Translations under genes and position numbers: made by a program
In this document: piece after piece, positions 1-9,627 of the stretch
Layout: every line of letters starts with the position of its first letter
Numbering within the stretch: the first letter of the stretch is position 1
Origin: Thermomucor indicae-seudaticae
Lineage: Eukaryota > Mucoromycota > Mucoromycetes > Mucorales > Lichtheimiaceae
Direction of reading: 5' to 3'
DNA length: 19,344 bases
NCBI GenBank assembly: GCA_000787465.1
Contig: JSYX01000647.1
Location: 1-19,344, forward strand
Notes under the pieces: model-generated
Database searches by the model: none
The model's input: only the letters and a program-made list of their open reading frames with translations
What the model was told of the DNA's origin: nothing

Positions 1-174
1 TTCTTTGCTCAACTGTCGTGCATTTTGCAAAATCAGACTCTTCAAGTGTGATGAAAATGAATCTTCGACGCGAAGCCTGAGCACTTCTTTCTCGTCCTGG
101 CTCCAATCTCGTTTACGCTTTTTCTTAGGTCGGTCGCCGTCCAACCTTCGCTCGGCAGCACTAAACGGATGCAT
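1..174 (-). CDS. Partial basic protein, Myb/SANT-like start (runs off left edge)
   Basis: An open minus-strand frame runs from an ATG at 174 to the window edge (58 codons). It stays open upstream to about 272, where an in-frame TAA lies. The protein has a nuclear-localisation-like basic run (RPKKKRKRDW), followed by WSQDEKEVLRLRVEDSF. That W-x(2)-DEKEVL arrangement resembles the first helix of Myb/SANT-type DNA-binding domains. The resemblance is an inference, and the diagnostic later tryptophans are outside the window. Such domains occur in host regulators and in transposon-encoded proteins, so it could be either. The 62-bp palindromic repeat lies just upstream of this start. Whether an intron precedes the ATG cannot be decided. 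Confidence 0.4.
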   Translation of the reverse strand, partial: MHPFSAAERRLDGDRPKKKRKRDWSQDEKEVLRLRVEDSFSSHLKSLILQNARQLSKE

Positions 175-251
175 CTGGAACAAAAGACTGACAACCAAAG
201 GCGTGCTCTGGGAAAGTTTGCGCTCCTTTTTTATGAGGTCCCCATAAATTT

Positions 252-640
252 GAGGTACCTTATTTGAGGTAACTTAACAGCCACTTTGCCGGACTTCGTG
301 GGGCTGTGACTGTGATGTACCTCAAAGAGGTACCTCAAGCGCCAATGGTTGCCTGCTAACAAGCTTGGGGTGCCTGCCTGTATCTCAAGTGCTGATATAA
401 AACAGAGGCGCGAGTTAAAATCGCAGACAAGGAAGTTTTAGGTACCTCAAGCGCTGGCATGTATTCTAAATGTCGGTAGAAATGGCATAGAACAAACTTT
501 GAGGTACCTCAAGCGTCATTGTTGACACGCGAAACGGTTCGGCATAGCAGAAAAGAAACTTTATGGTACGTCAAGCCTTGTCAATCGCGGAAAACACGAG
601 TGAAAATAGCGGACAAGGAGCTTCGAGGTACCTCAAGCGC
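252..640. repeat. Degenerate 62-bp tandem repeat with palindromic core GAGGTACCTC
   Basis: The core GAGGTACCTCAAGCG occurs at 327, 439, 501, 563 and 625, with a weaker copy at about 377. From the 377 copy onward the spacing is exactly 62 bp four times; 327 to 377 is 50 bp. The first ten bases of the core are a perfect palindrome. Sequence between cores is strongly diverged, although A-rich blocks such as GACAAGGA and AAACTTT recur. Related half-copies sit at 252, 266 and 315. The pattern looks like an old minisatellite in which only the palindromic core has been conserved, as expected for a protein-binding site. Confidence 0.8.
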
Positions 641-1313
641 TGGTACTTGCCAGGAACATCAGTTAAAAACGACTTCATTATTGCCGTGACACGACCGGAA
701 AAGGACTAAATTTGTCTGGGAAACCCGGCCCCAATCCTGGTCACTTCAATTTATTTGCACGGCAGTTACCCTATCATCTTTTCCATCGTGTTTTATCAGG
801 TTTTGAGCTGTGCCTGCTGGCTGTCTGTCTGTCGGTCAAAAATTTGCCCGACCTCAGACTCCCTGTACGTAGCAGCCTGAATGTTGCATGCCAGTATACA
901 GCATACATTATGTGATATATTTCTGTGCACATCTTTCATATTTACTTATAATGTAAGTGTTTGCCTGACGGTACTGTGTGGTTCTCCCACTTTTTCTTTA
1001 CACATAAGCACTCAGAGTATAGTGCGTATCCCGTAAACACGTCGATCACCTTTACACCATTCCGGCCTAGCTCTGTTGAGTCTCCGTCGATAGAACATAT
1101 ATGACTACCACCGTATCTTATCATTAACTAGTTTTAAAGCGATGCAGGTCCTCGGAGTATAGAACACCCTCCCAAGTTTCACTGAAACTTGCTTTGCCAT
1201 ATTTTTTTTTCTTGACATCAGTAAGGTTAAACCGCAGAGACATACAGACGGATCAAAAAGATCTAATTCATGGTGCGTTTCGGACGAAAATAGGACGCTA
1301 TGTTCAGTCAGAT
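641..1313. other. Intergenic, no gene recognised
   Basis: Only short open frames with no recognisable protein occur between the tandem repeat and the 3' end of the CUE gene. The 3' untranslated region of that gene should occupy its right end. Confidence 0.5.
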
Positions 1314-2290
1314 TTAGGGTGAACTCTGTGGTACGTTTCTTTTTTCCAGTAGATGGCGACGTCTCTCCTCTGGAGTAAGGTTATTGAGTTGTTCAACAGA
1401 CATGTCGTCAAAGTTAGACGTCGATGATGATGATGACGGTTGTTCCTCCTTGTTTTTCTCGGCTTGCTGCTGCTGCTTTTCCATCAACCTTCTATTTCCA
1501 TGAACCATTTCGTAAATATATATAAAACCATAAAGTGGGGTGATGACCAACTGACCTTCTTGCTTGCAAAACCATAAATTCTTTTCGCTTACGAAGCGCT
1601 TCCTGTCGCTTTTCCGGACTCTCTTCCCATACCTTGGGTGGTTCCTCTTCCAGGTTACGCATTGCTGCATCGTCATTGATATTGTATCGCTGCATCAAAT
1701 TCGTGTATGTTGGCGATTTTGAAGCAACGTTACTACCGGTAGTCGTCGCCGCTGGTGATGATGTTGTTGGGTTTTCAGGAGCAGGAGCAGGAACAGGAGA
1801 ACTCTGGTTTGCTGGCTATCATCCGTTGTCCCATTTTTTTAGCTACTCGGCTAGCCGACGGGCACACAGATCATGGTATACCAACCACAGGAAGTCCGCC
1901 ATTTCTGAGCGCATTATCTATGGTTGCTTCGACAGAACCAGTCCGTTGGAGATCGGCAACAATAGCTGCGGTTGGGATATCAGGAAAGACTGACCGAACA
2001 GTTTCAATCTACGATGAATAATCAGCATCAAGCAGAGTGAGCGCACGCAGCAAGGTGACATACCATCTGTTGGGTGGGACGATGTTGCGGCCTCCGTGAT
2101 GGTTGACGTCGTTGTCGATTATTGGCTTGTTGTTGCGGTTGTTGTTGTTGGGAACCGCCTATACCAGGTGCCCTAGTTATTACATTGCGCGTGCGCGAGA
2201 CACTTTGTTTTTCTTAAGCTCACCCAGCATCCAGCGCAGGGCGACAAGTATGAGAAAGACAGCAACGAGTATGGAAACGCTGTCGTTCAT
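1314..2290 (-). CDS. CUE1: Cue1-like ER membrane protein with CUE domain
   Basis: Five exons on the minus strand: 2290-2224, 2158-2064, 2008-1882, 1811-1556 and 1491-1314. They sum to 723 nt (240 aa) with a continuous frame. Residues 5-21 form one N-terminal membrane anchor (SILVAVFLILVALRWML), followed by a Gln/Arg-rich linker. A CUE domain starts at residue 55 with the hallmark FPDIP motif and a C-terminal dileucine-like end (ATIDNALRNGG). Downstream are TNLMQRYNI and EERRRHLLEKRN helices like those of fungal Cue1. In yeast, Cue1 anchors and activates the E2 enzyme Ubc7 at the ER membrane for ER-associated degradation; the same role is inferred here. Introns are 65, 55, 70 and 64 nt. The third (GTATAC donor, CCAG acceptor) is the least certain; a GTTGGT donor at 1887 is an alternative. 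The gene is divergent from the AP-3 sigma gene. Confidence 0.88.
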
Positions 2291-2578
2291 GCTGTGATTG
2301 GAAATGGGGCCCTGAGCGTGTTTTGTGCGTTCCAACTGAGAGCCGAAGCAGTCGATCGGGATGATTTCAACCCCCGTTAGGGGTCCCGTGTTCTGTTTCC
2401 GAAAATCAATTGGCTAATATCTTTTGTCCGCAGCAAATTGGAAGCAATTCATTGGTTAATCCGGACTCAGTTCAGAGTTTCCGTTGGTCCAAGATAACCG
2501 CCAGAGCCACCTGTGGAGGTGCACGCTCATTTGAGTCGCCGCCGATCCGAAACAGATCCCCCACTAGCGAGTATAACC
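2291..2578. promoter_or_regulatory. Divergent promoter region of CUE1-like and AP-3 sigma genes
   Basis: The 288 bp between the two opposite ATGs must hold both promoters. ATTGG (inverted CCAAT) occurs at about 2408, 2427 and 2451. No convincing TATA box was seen. The assignment rests on position and motif only. Confidence 0.45.
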
Positions 2579-3276
2579 ATGATCAAGTCCGTCCTCATTT
2601 TCAACAATCATGGCAAACCTAGGTTAATAAAGTTCTACCAGCAAATTGTAAGGAAAAAGAAAGACAGCAAAGGAGTGTTTCTTAATAACTGAAACGGTAA
2701 TAGGACATTGCAACCCAACAAGCGCTCGTTCAAGAGATTTACACACTTGTGTCAAAACGTCCAGATACCGCCTGCAATTTCCTTGAGGGCAGCAAGCTTT
2801 TAGGAGGCAAAGATACCCGTGTTATCTACCGACATTACGCTACGTTGTACTTTGTCTTTGTTGTCGATGAAAGTGAGAGCGAGCTCGGCATTCTGGACCT
2901 CATTCAAGTCTTTGTCGAAAGTCTTGACAAGTGCTTTGAAAACGTCTGTGAACTCGACTTGGTATGTTTTTCTTCCCTCTTTAGATACATGTGTATACTG
3001 ACATGTCTCCTTTATAGATTTTCCATTTCGACGAGGTAATCACAATAATCATTGCGCTATGACAAAAGAGAGAGAGAGATTGATTGAGTGAAATAGGTAC
3101 ATCATATTCTTTCGGAAATCGTTCAAGGAGGCATGGTACTCGAGACCAACATGAATGAAATCGTCGGGGCCATCGTTGAAATGAACAAGGCCAAAAAGAA
3201 GTCCTCGTCCGGTGCCGTCGGTAGTAGTTTAAGCCTGAGAGCCACAGAGACTTTACGCGCTGGATTTCGACATTAA
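2579..3276 (+). CDS. APS3: AP-3 adaptor complex sigma subunit
   Basis: Four exons: 2579-2647, 2704-2961, 3018-3035 and 3097-3276, total 525 nt, 174 aa. The start MIKSVLIFNNHGKPRLIKFY and the block IYRHYATLYFVFVVDESESE match the clathrin-adaptor small-chain longin fold. CNFLEG, LGILDLIQVFVE and LDKCFENVCELDL, together with the GGMVLETNMNEIV segment, are diagnostic of the AP-3 sigma (AP3S1/2) type rather than AP-1 or AP-2. AP-3 sorts cargo from Golgi or endosomes to the vacuole/lysosome; sigma is a core subunit beside delta, beta3 and mu3. Introns are 56, 56 and 61 nt with GTAAGG, GTATGT and GTAATC donors. The third exon is only 18 nt (six codons, IFHFDE). The 40-residue C-terminal tail is Lys/Ser-rich and not conserved. 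Confidence 0.96.
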
Positions 3277-3308
3277 AACTGCAATATCGAAAAATGAGAG
3301 ATGGTTGC

Positions 3309-3420
3309 GAGTTATGTTGTTCGACTGTTTTGGACTTGATGCGACAAGCAAGACTGTTCAAGGGTTGTTTAGCCCGATATGGCTCGTAAAACTTTGCCAA
3401 TAGCAGATCGCAATGCTCGG
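3309..3420 (-). pseudogene. Duplicated fragment of the 3' end of a septin-like gene
   Basis: Read on the minus strand this stretch encodes SEHCDLLLAKFYEPYRAKQP, followed by LNSLACRIKSK. This matches the C-terminus of the septin-like GTPase at 5746-6618 (DHCELL...DKFYEPYRTEQL, LDRLASRL). The DNA aligns directly too: GGCTCGTAAAACTT and AGCAAGACNGTNCA are shared, with a gap of about 12 nt. No P-loop or other GTPase motif lies nearby, so it is a broken partial copy. It sits between the convergent AP-3 sigma and MARVEL-like genes, and probably within the 3' untranslated region of one of them. Confidence 0.7.
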
Positions 3421-3486
3421 ATAGTAGCATTGTAAGGGAGCTTTTGCATACTGCTACTACCGTTGCTGCCAAGATGAAGATGAATT

Positions 3487-4001
3487 TCAACTTTGAAAGT
3501 TGTGCGAGTAATAAAGAATAATGTAGTTTGCCAGTGTTCCCGCACACCACGCGGCCAGTGCGCCCATGTAATAACGCCCAAAGACGATGACTTGGCACTC
3601 GCCCCCGCACGACCATCCGTAGTAAAGAGGGCGGCCCGCCCAACAGAAATGCAGACTCGAAAGACCTGCTAGCGCCAAGATGTCCAGACAGGCTTGTCGC
3701 CTCGGACATGGCGATACAACGTTCACGTGGAGCGACAAAAGATAGAGTGTCTTTAAGAGAATAAGAACAAGCAACAGAAAGAAGCCAAAAACGAGTTATT
3801 CTGATCCATTTTATATGGTCTGATGACACCAGTTATAATAAACATGCAAGTTGCATGTTTCGCTCATACCTGGATCTTCTTTGGGCCATATAAGATATAC
3901 AACAAGTTCGTACAGGAAAATAGGGTTGGAATAATACTGTTAAGGCGGACCAGTGTGCCCAGTTTTGCTTCAGTTAGGGCAGTAGGAGGTTGCAGTTCCA
4001 T
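3487..4001 (-). CDS. Small MARVEL-like membrane protein (possibly damaged)
   Basis: Proposed exons are 4001-3870 and 3750-3487 (131 aa), joined in phase 0 by a 119-nt intron with a GTATGA donor and an AAAG acceptor after a long pyrimidine tract. Hydrophobic segments are at about residues 22-38 (IIPTLFSCTNLLYILY), 63-78 (LDILALAGLSSLHFCW) and 100-120 (GALAAWCAGTLANYIILYY). The Cys-bearing loop between the last two, followed by an alanine/tryptophan-rich final helix, resembles fungal MARVEL-domain proteins, which normally have four helices. A fourth, strongly hydrophobic stretch lies in the same frame inside the intron (about 3790-3751) but is cut off by TAA codons. The gene may therefore have lost a helix, or my acceptor may be wrong. 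Function unknown; plasma-membrane organisation is a guess from the family. Confidence 0.5.
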
Positions 4002-4618
4002 CAGAGGAAAAGCTCAACGATGAAATAGTAAACAGATACCAATATATTCCAGGATATAGTTAAAGACTGCGGTTTGCCGATGGTAAACAGAGGGATCCTG
4101 TGCTGGTTAGCACTCGGTGGCGCTTCCGCTTTCAAGTTTAACGTTTCTTTCTTTGCAGAGCATACAAACATTAGGGTGCGAATATTCGCGAATTTATTCG
4201 AACGAATACGAAAACAGTTGGCGAATATCACTAATATTCGTTGGTGAGGATCCCTAGCTAAGAGCGGGAACGCAGAGGAAGACGGTTACATACATACAAC
4301 GACCCGACAACGAATATTTCGTTGATTCAACGGGGCACGCGGAAGAACTGGATCCCAAATGCGAACTGGAATTCATTTTCCTACGGGTGTAGAGTCTCAG
4401 TTAGGTTTCACGCGCCTTGAGCGATGCACTTCCGATCGCCAACGATCTTGGAGCGAAAGCATAGGAATCAGCTCATTTAAGAGGGACGAAGCCGATGATC
4501 ACTCATCTCTTAAACGTTCACGAAGGCATAGAAGGGGTTATGTATGTACAGGAACAAAGAAAGGTCTTTATTCTGTCTCCTATCCGTCTTTCCAACATCT
4601 GCTTTTCCTTTGGTTACC
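4002..4618. other. Intergenic with AATATTCG-rich repeat patch
   Basis: Upstream region of the MARVEL-like gene. From about 4176 to 4245 the sequence repeats GAATATTCG/CGAATA units in both orientations (GCGAATATTCGCGAATTTATTCG, GGCGAATATCACTAATATTCG), with another at 4312-4320. This looks like the end of an old repetitive element. No gene was recognised. Confidence 0.4.
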
Positions 4619-5441
4619 ATGTCCGGGGATCTCGCTGCTTTCCAAGTTAACATGCCATCCTACGAAATCGACCCTGCGCCTAGTGCCTTCCCTGTGCTGG
4701 ATTCGGTCTGCTCTCGTGTCGCTGATTTCCTCGCTCACTACATCTCTGCGATCCCGTCCGCCTGGTCTTCGTTTCCCTCTAAGGAACAAATAAACAACTT
4801 AGAAGCACACCTCGCTTCTATGTGTCGGCCTCGGTTCGTTCTGTCTGCCGTACCCGGCCTCACTTCTTTCGCAGTCGACACATCTGTCACAGCGGAAGAT
4901 GGCTGCCACTGAAAAGGTGAATCAAGCTGTCAACATTGCTCGACGCGCCGTCCTTGATCAAGCCCTCCATTGTAAGAAGGTCGCCTGGCAACGCCATCAT
5001 TACCTTGATGTAACGTTTCCTTCGGACGCGTTTTTTCGATAATGCCATGCGAGAGCATGAACGCAAGTCCCCGTTGGACCGCCGTTTCTTCTGCCCGCCA
5101 GAAGCTCGGCCTCCACCGCTGCCGATGTGATCATGAACGATCCTTCCTCGGTGACCAAGTCAGTCGAGAAAATGGTGGACGACAAGATCCAGAAACTCGA
5201 GAACAAGCTGCCAGTATCGGGAAAAGGGCGCCATCCCCGGATCCCTGGCTCCACCGGCCCCCGGGGACGGATCCACAAAGGAGCCAAGGTAACCAAAGTC
5301 AAGACCACTGCTACCTGCATGTGTGACAAAAGCAGCTATCGGCACACGGACCAGGGTCGAAGAAGTATGCCCGCCCAAACAAGGCCACAGAAAAGGAACT
5401 CTAGACACGGTACGGTAAGATCTGCGTGCCGAACTCATTGA
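4619..5441 (+). pseudogene. Frameshifted Gag/ORF1-like retroelement relic
   Basis: A protein-like reading continues across four successive frame segments: 4619-4912 (starts MSGDLAAFQVNMPSYEID), 4899-5042 (MAATEKVNQAVNIARRAVLD), about 5038-5124 (DNAMREHERKSPLDRRFF) and about 5121-5441 (DVIMNDPSSVTKSVEKMVDD). The breaks coincide with short overlaps; one lies at the T6 run near 5031-5036, consistent with a homopolymer insertion. The C-terminal part is a coiled-coil-like stretch followed by a Lys/Arg/Gly-rich tail, a typical nucleic-acid-binding arrangement. No reverse transcriptase, integrase or zinc knuckle is present. I do not recognise the family; assignment to a retroelement Gag or ORF1 is an inference from composition, decay and surroundings. 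Confidence 0.45.
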
Positions 5442-5745
5442 AGTGAGACAGCCGCATACTTAATCCTCCTTGGTTTTTCCACAGTGCCCGCATCAATTTT
5501 ATAATTAGACATAGTTAGCCGCTAGACACCATTATTTTAAATAAGAATCTGTGCACAACTTTGGGCCCCATCATCTTGGTCGTGAATATTCGATAAAAAA
5601 ACTTTTTACACATTGGCGATCCAACCTTTGCTCGTCGTCTTTGAATACAGACAGGGCTTTTTCCAGCACAGGGACATTAAAGAAAGACTGTATACATTGA
5701 TCAAAGACGCTAATGGTGCTGTGTAAGATTCATAAGGAAAGAGAG
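5442..5745. other. Intergenic, no gene recognised
   Basis: AT-rich spacer between the retroelement relic and the stop codon of the septin-like gene. It includes one isolated GAATATTCG at 5585-5593. No coding signal was seen. Confidence 0.5.
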
Positions 5746-6618
5746 TTAGATGTTGTCATGAACTTGGATCTCTATCAAGCGAGAAGCAAGACGGTCCAGG
5801 AGCTGTTCAGTGCGATAGGGCTCGTAAAACTTGTCCAGGGTAGTGGCATGAAGGAGCTCGCAATGATCGAATACGAGCATGGACGCGAGCTCTTGGATAC
5901 CGTCCCCAGAAGATGTATGGACCATCCAGACGGGCGTCTGCTTCAGATACTCCATCATCAGCCACTGTGTGTCTTCATCTTCGTCCTCGTCTTGTTGGAG
6001 CACCCGAATCATCTGCGGTATACCGCACGCCGTTGGATCCACATCCGCGACATCCACGAAGCCGTAGACGGGGATCCGCCACGTCCGAAAGATCGCGTTG
6101 ATCCAGCGCTGTTGATCTGCGTGCTTGTTATTGATCACCGGGATCACGTTCACTCGTGCACTGAGCATGCCAAGCACCCTCTGATCGATCCGCCAGCCGT
6201 CGTTGCTGCCGTCGATGAAATACAAGCACGCATGGAAAATAGGACTGTTGCCCGGATCGCGTTTCACTTTGGCCTCCTCTGCCATGGTGAGCTCAAATTG
6301 GTGGTCAATGTACTTTGACAGATACGACATCCGTCGTTCCAGTGTTAAGTCATCCGCCAACCCGGGCGTGTCCGTAATGGAAACTGTCATCCGCTCACCG
6401 TCCTCTTCGCGTTTCATACGCATCGAAATGGTGTATATTTCTCGAGTAGGCTGCTGTTGGAAGTCGTTTTCTGCAATGTTTGAATCGCTGATCATCCTAT
6501 ATGGCTTGAGATATGCACACAACATGCGAACAAACGTCGTTTTGCCGGTCTTTGACCGTCCAGCCACCATAATATTCAAACGATGCGCTCTCTTCTTTGT
6601 CTTTATACAAGGCAGCAT
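5746..6618 (-). CDS. Septin-like P-loop GTPase
   Basis: Single-exon minus-strand ORF of 290 aa from the ATG at 6618; upstream in-frame codons at 6645 lack an ATG that fits better. The Walker A/G1 motif GRSKTGKTT is at residues 20-28, and G3 is DTPG at 83-86. The segment VIPVINNKHADQQ at 158-170 sits where septins have IPVIAKAD, so the G4 motif is altered by substitution and insertion. An acidic run (QDEDEDED) lies at 209-216. A tyrosine/basic tail (DKFYEPYRTEQ) closes the protein, and the long C-terminal coiled coil of canonical septins is missing. Septins build filaments at septa and hyphal necks, but the divergent G4 and short length leave polymerisation and even GTP binding uncertain. The start lies 122 nt downstream of the CstF-64 stop, with TATAATTTTTTA at about 6670-6681. 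Confidence 0.8.
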   Translation of the reverse strand: MLPCIKTKKRAHRLNIMVAGRSKTGKTTFVRMLCAYLKPYRMISDSNIAENDFQQQPTREIYTISMRMKREEDGERMTVSITDTPGLADDLTLERRMSYLSKYIDHQFELTMAEEAKVKRDPGNSPIFHACLYFIDGSNDGWRIDQRVLGMLSARVNVIPVINNKHADQQRWINAIFRTWRIPVYGFVDVADVDPTACGIPQMIRVLQQDEDEDEDTQWLMMEYLKQTPVWMVHTSSGDGIQELASMLVFDHCELLHATTLDKFYEPYRTEQLLDRLASRLIEIQVHDNI

Positions 6619-6740
6619 AATGATGATGATAAAAGTGAAAAACACAAATTATGATCCGGCGTGGATGCATAAAAAATTATATTCATTTGTTTCGGATTGA
6701 GAAGTGACCGAGGTAAAAAAAACAAATTCGAGTTGAGTCT

Positions 6741-8183
6741 CTATTGTTGTTGCGGTTGTGCCATCATCAATTGTGATTTCTAGAAGCAAAAAAAAAAGAT
6801 CCGGGTTCAGTTCAGTGTGGGGCCAATCGTACATATCCATGGTTATTTACCAGTTGTCGAATCTGTTCTCGGTGTTCCGGAGCCAATGCATTGATTTGCT
6901 CGTCCGTTAACTGCATCACTTGCATCAAGAGCGCCTTCTGCTGTTCTTTGACATCCGCTAATAAACCCGTCAGTCTAGAGCGATCGATCTTGTTCATGGT
7001 ATACTTACCACCAACGTCAGCTCCAGCGGGTGGCTGCGCCATTGGAGGAGGTGGTTGTTGCTGCTGGACTGGTGGAGGGCCTCCAGGTGGCGCCATGGAC
7101 GTACCCATGACTGGCGTTGCCGCAGGGGGCGGTGCTGCTTTTGTTGTGGCGGGTGCTACTGGATTGCTCATAATACGCTATGTCCCATTTAAAAAAAAAG
7201 CGGACCTTTTGGTCGTATATAACAGACAAACTTACTGTTATTATGTTTGGATCAACGATATTCATCATGACCATGGCTTGGAACAAGGCATAGGCCACTT
7301 GTGGATTAGCAGTTAAAAAGTCCCGAGTAAAGTTGGGCCTTTCAAATGACATTTGCTATAAGCACTTGGGCTTTCAGTTCTCTCTTCTCTTCTTCTTCTA
7401 ATAGTAATCCATTACCTTCATCTGGGTCATCAGAGTAAAAAGTTCATGCGAGTTCATGGATGCAAGCACTTTGGATATTTCATCCACTGAAGTTGTTTTA
7501 CCCATGCTTGGTGGTGTCGGCTGTGGCTGTGGCGGCTGTTGTTGTAGTTGTGGCGCTGGTGATGGTTGTGGTTGTGGTTGTGCTACTGGAGGAGGAGGAG
7601 CATGATGCTGCTGTTGGCTTCTAGGCTTCTTTGATTTAGTATATCAATCAACATTCTTTCTCAGGAAAGCAAGGGCAGCAGGCTTACAGGTGGATGATGG
7701 TATTGTTTATGATGCTGTCGAGAGCTATCCAAATGTGGATCCATAGCAGCGTAATCAACGCGTAGTTGTCGACCACCGATATCGTATTCGTTCAGATTGC
7801 GAACTGCACTCGCAGCCGTTTCCGCATCTATGATAACATGTTTGAGTCGCGCGTTTTTTTTCTTTTGGGGAACGACAGTGTGTGGATTCGCACCATAATA
7901 TTCGCAGAATCCATATCCCTTGGGTCGTCCAGTTTCACGATCAAACAAAAGCCTGCCGATCTAACGTCAAACAAAAGCGAAAAAGGGGGCATGTTGCACT
8001 CGAGTTACCGGAAATTGACGACGGGACCAACTTCTTTAAAGATCTCTGTAAGCTGTTCTTCGGTGAGGTCGAAAGGAATGTTGCCAACTAGACACCGAGC
8101 GATCAGCGATTGCTATTACTATAACCCTTTTCTCCAAAACACGTACCAAATACGACGCGTGACCCTCTCGAAGCTTGGCTCAT
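6741..8183 (-). CDS. CSTF2: Cleavage stimulation factor subunit 2 (CstF-64 / Rna15)
   Basis: Eight exons: 8183-8147, 8087-8009, 7952-7894, 7827-7688, 7610-7416, 7355-7236, 7177-6851 and 6779-6741. They sum to 996 nt, 331 aa, in one frame. An N-terminal RRM has RNP2 VFVGNI (residues 11-16) and RNP1 KGYGFCEY (50-57). A Gln/Pro-rich linker precedes the hinge (about 143-210: [37 protein letters not shown]), which in animals binds CstF-77 and symplekin. A Pro/Gln/Gly linker leads to the C-terminal helical domain ([19 protein letters not shown], about 290-315). The protein binds U/GU-rich RNA downstream of poly(A) sites and acts in nuclear mRNA 3'-end cleavage. Introns are 56-77 nt. The acceptor of intron 4 (AACAG at 7611) is the weakest call: the nearer CTAG at about 7621 gives the wrong phase. 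The gene is divergent from DPM1. Confidence 0.94.
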
Positions 8184-9594
<1,411 letters not shown>

Positions 9595-9627
9595 TGGGTT
9601 CATTAAAATGGGTCATGGAAAAAAAGA

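Noticed and set aside
252..640. CRISPR-like array of repeats and 50-bp spacers
   Set aside because: The setting is eukaryotic, spacers share recognisable blocks, the core is too short, and no cas genes exist. It is a decayed tandem repeat.
2981..3829. 282-codon minus-strand open frame
   Set aside because: It runs through the AP-3 sigma 3' exons in antisense, the septin fragment and parts of the MARVEL-like gene in the wrong frame. Only sub-segments resemble protein.
5713..6318. 201-codon plus-strand open frame
   Set aside because: It lies antisense to the septin-like gene, whose P-loop, DTPG and codon pattern are convincing. The plus-strand protein has no recognisable motif.
6984..7018. Possible extra 34-nt intron (GTAAGT ... 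CTCTAG) in the CstF-64 gene
   Set aside because: Removing it creates an immediate in-frame stop and is shorter than other introns; retaining it keeps the frame to the conserved C-terminal domain.
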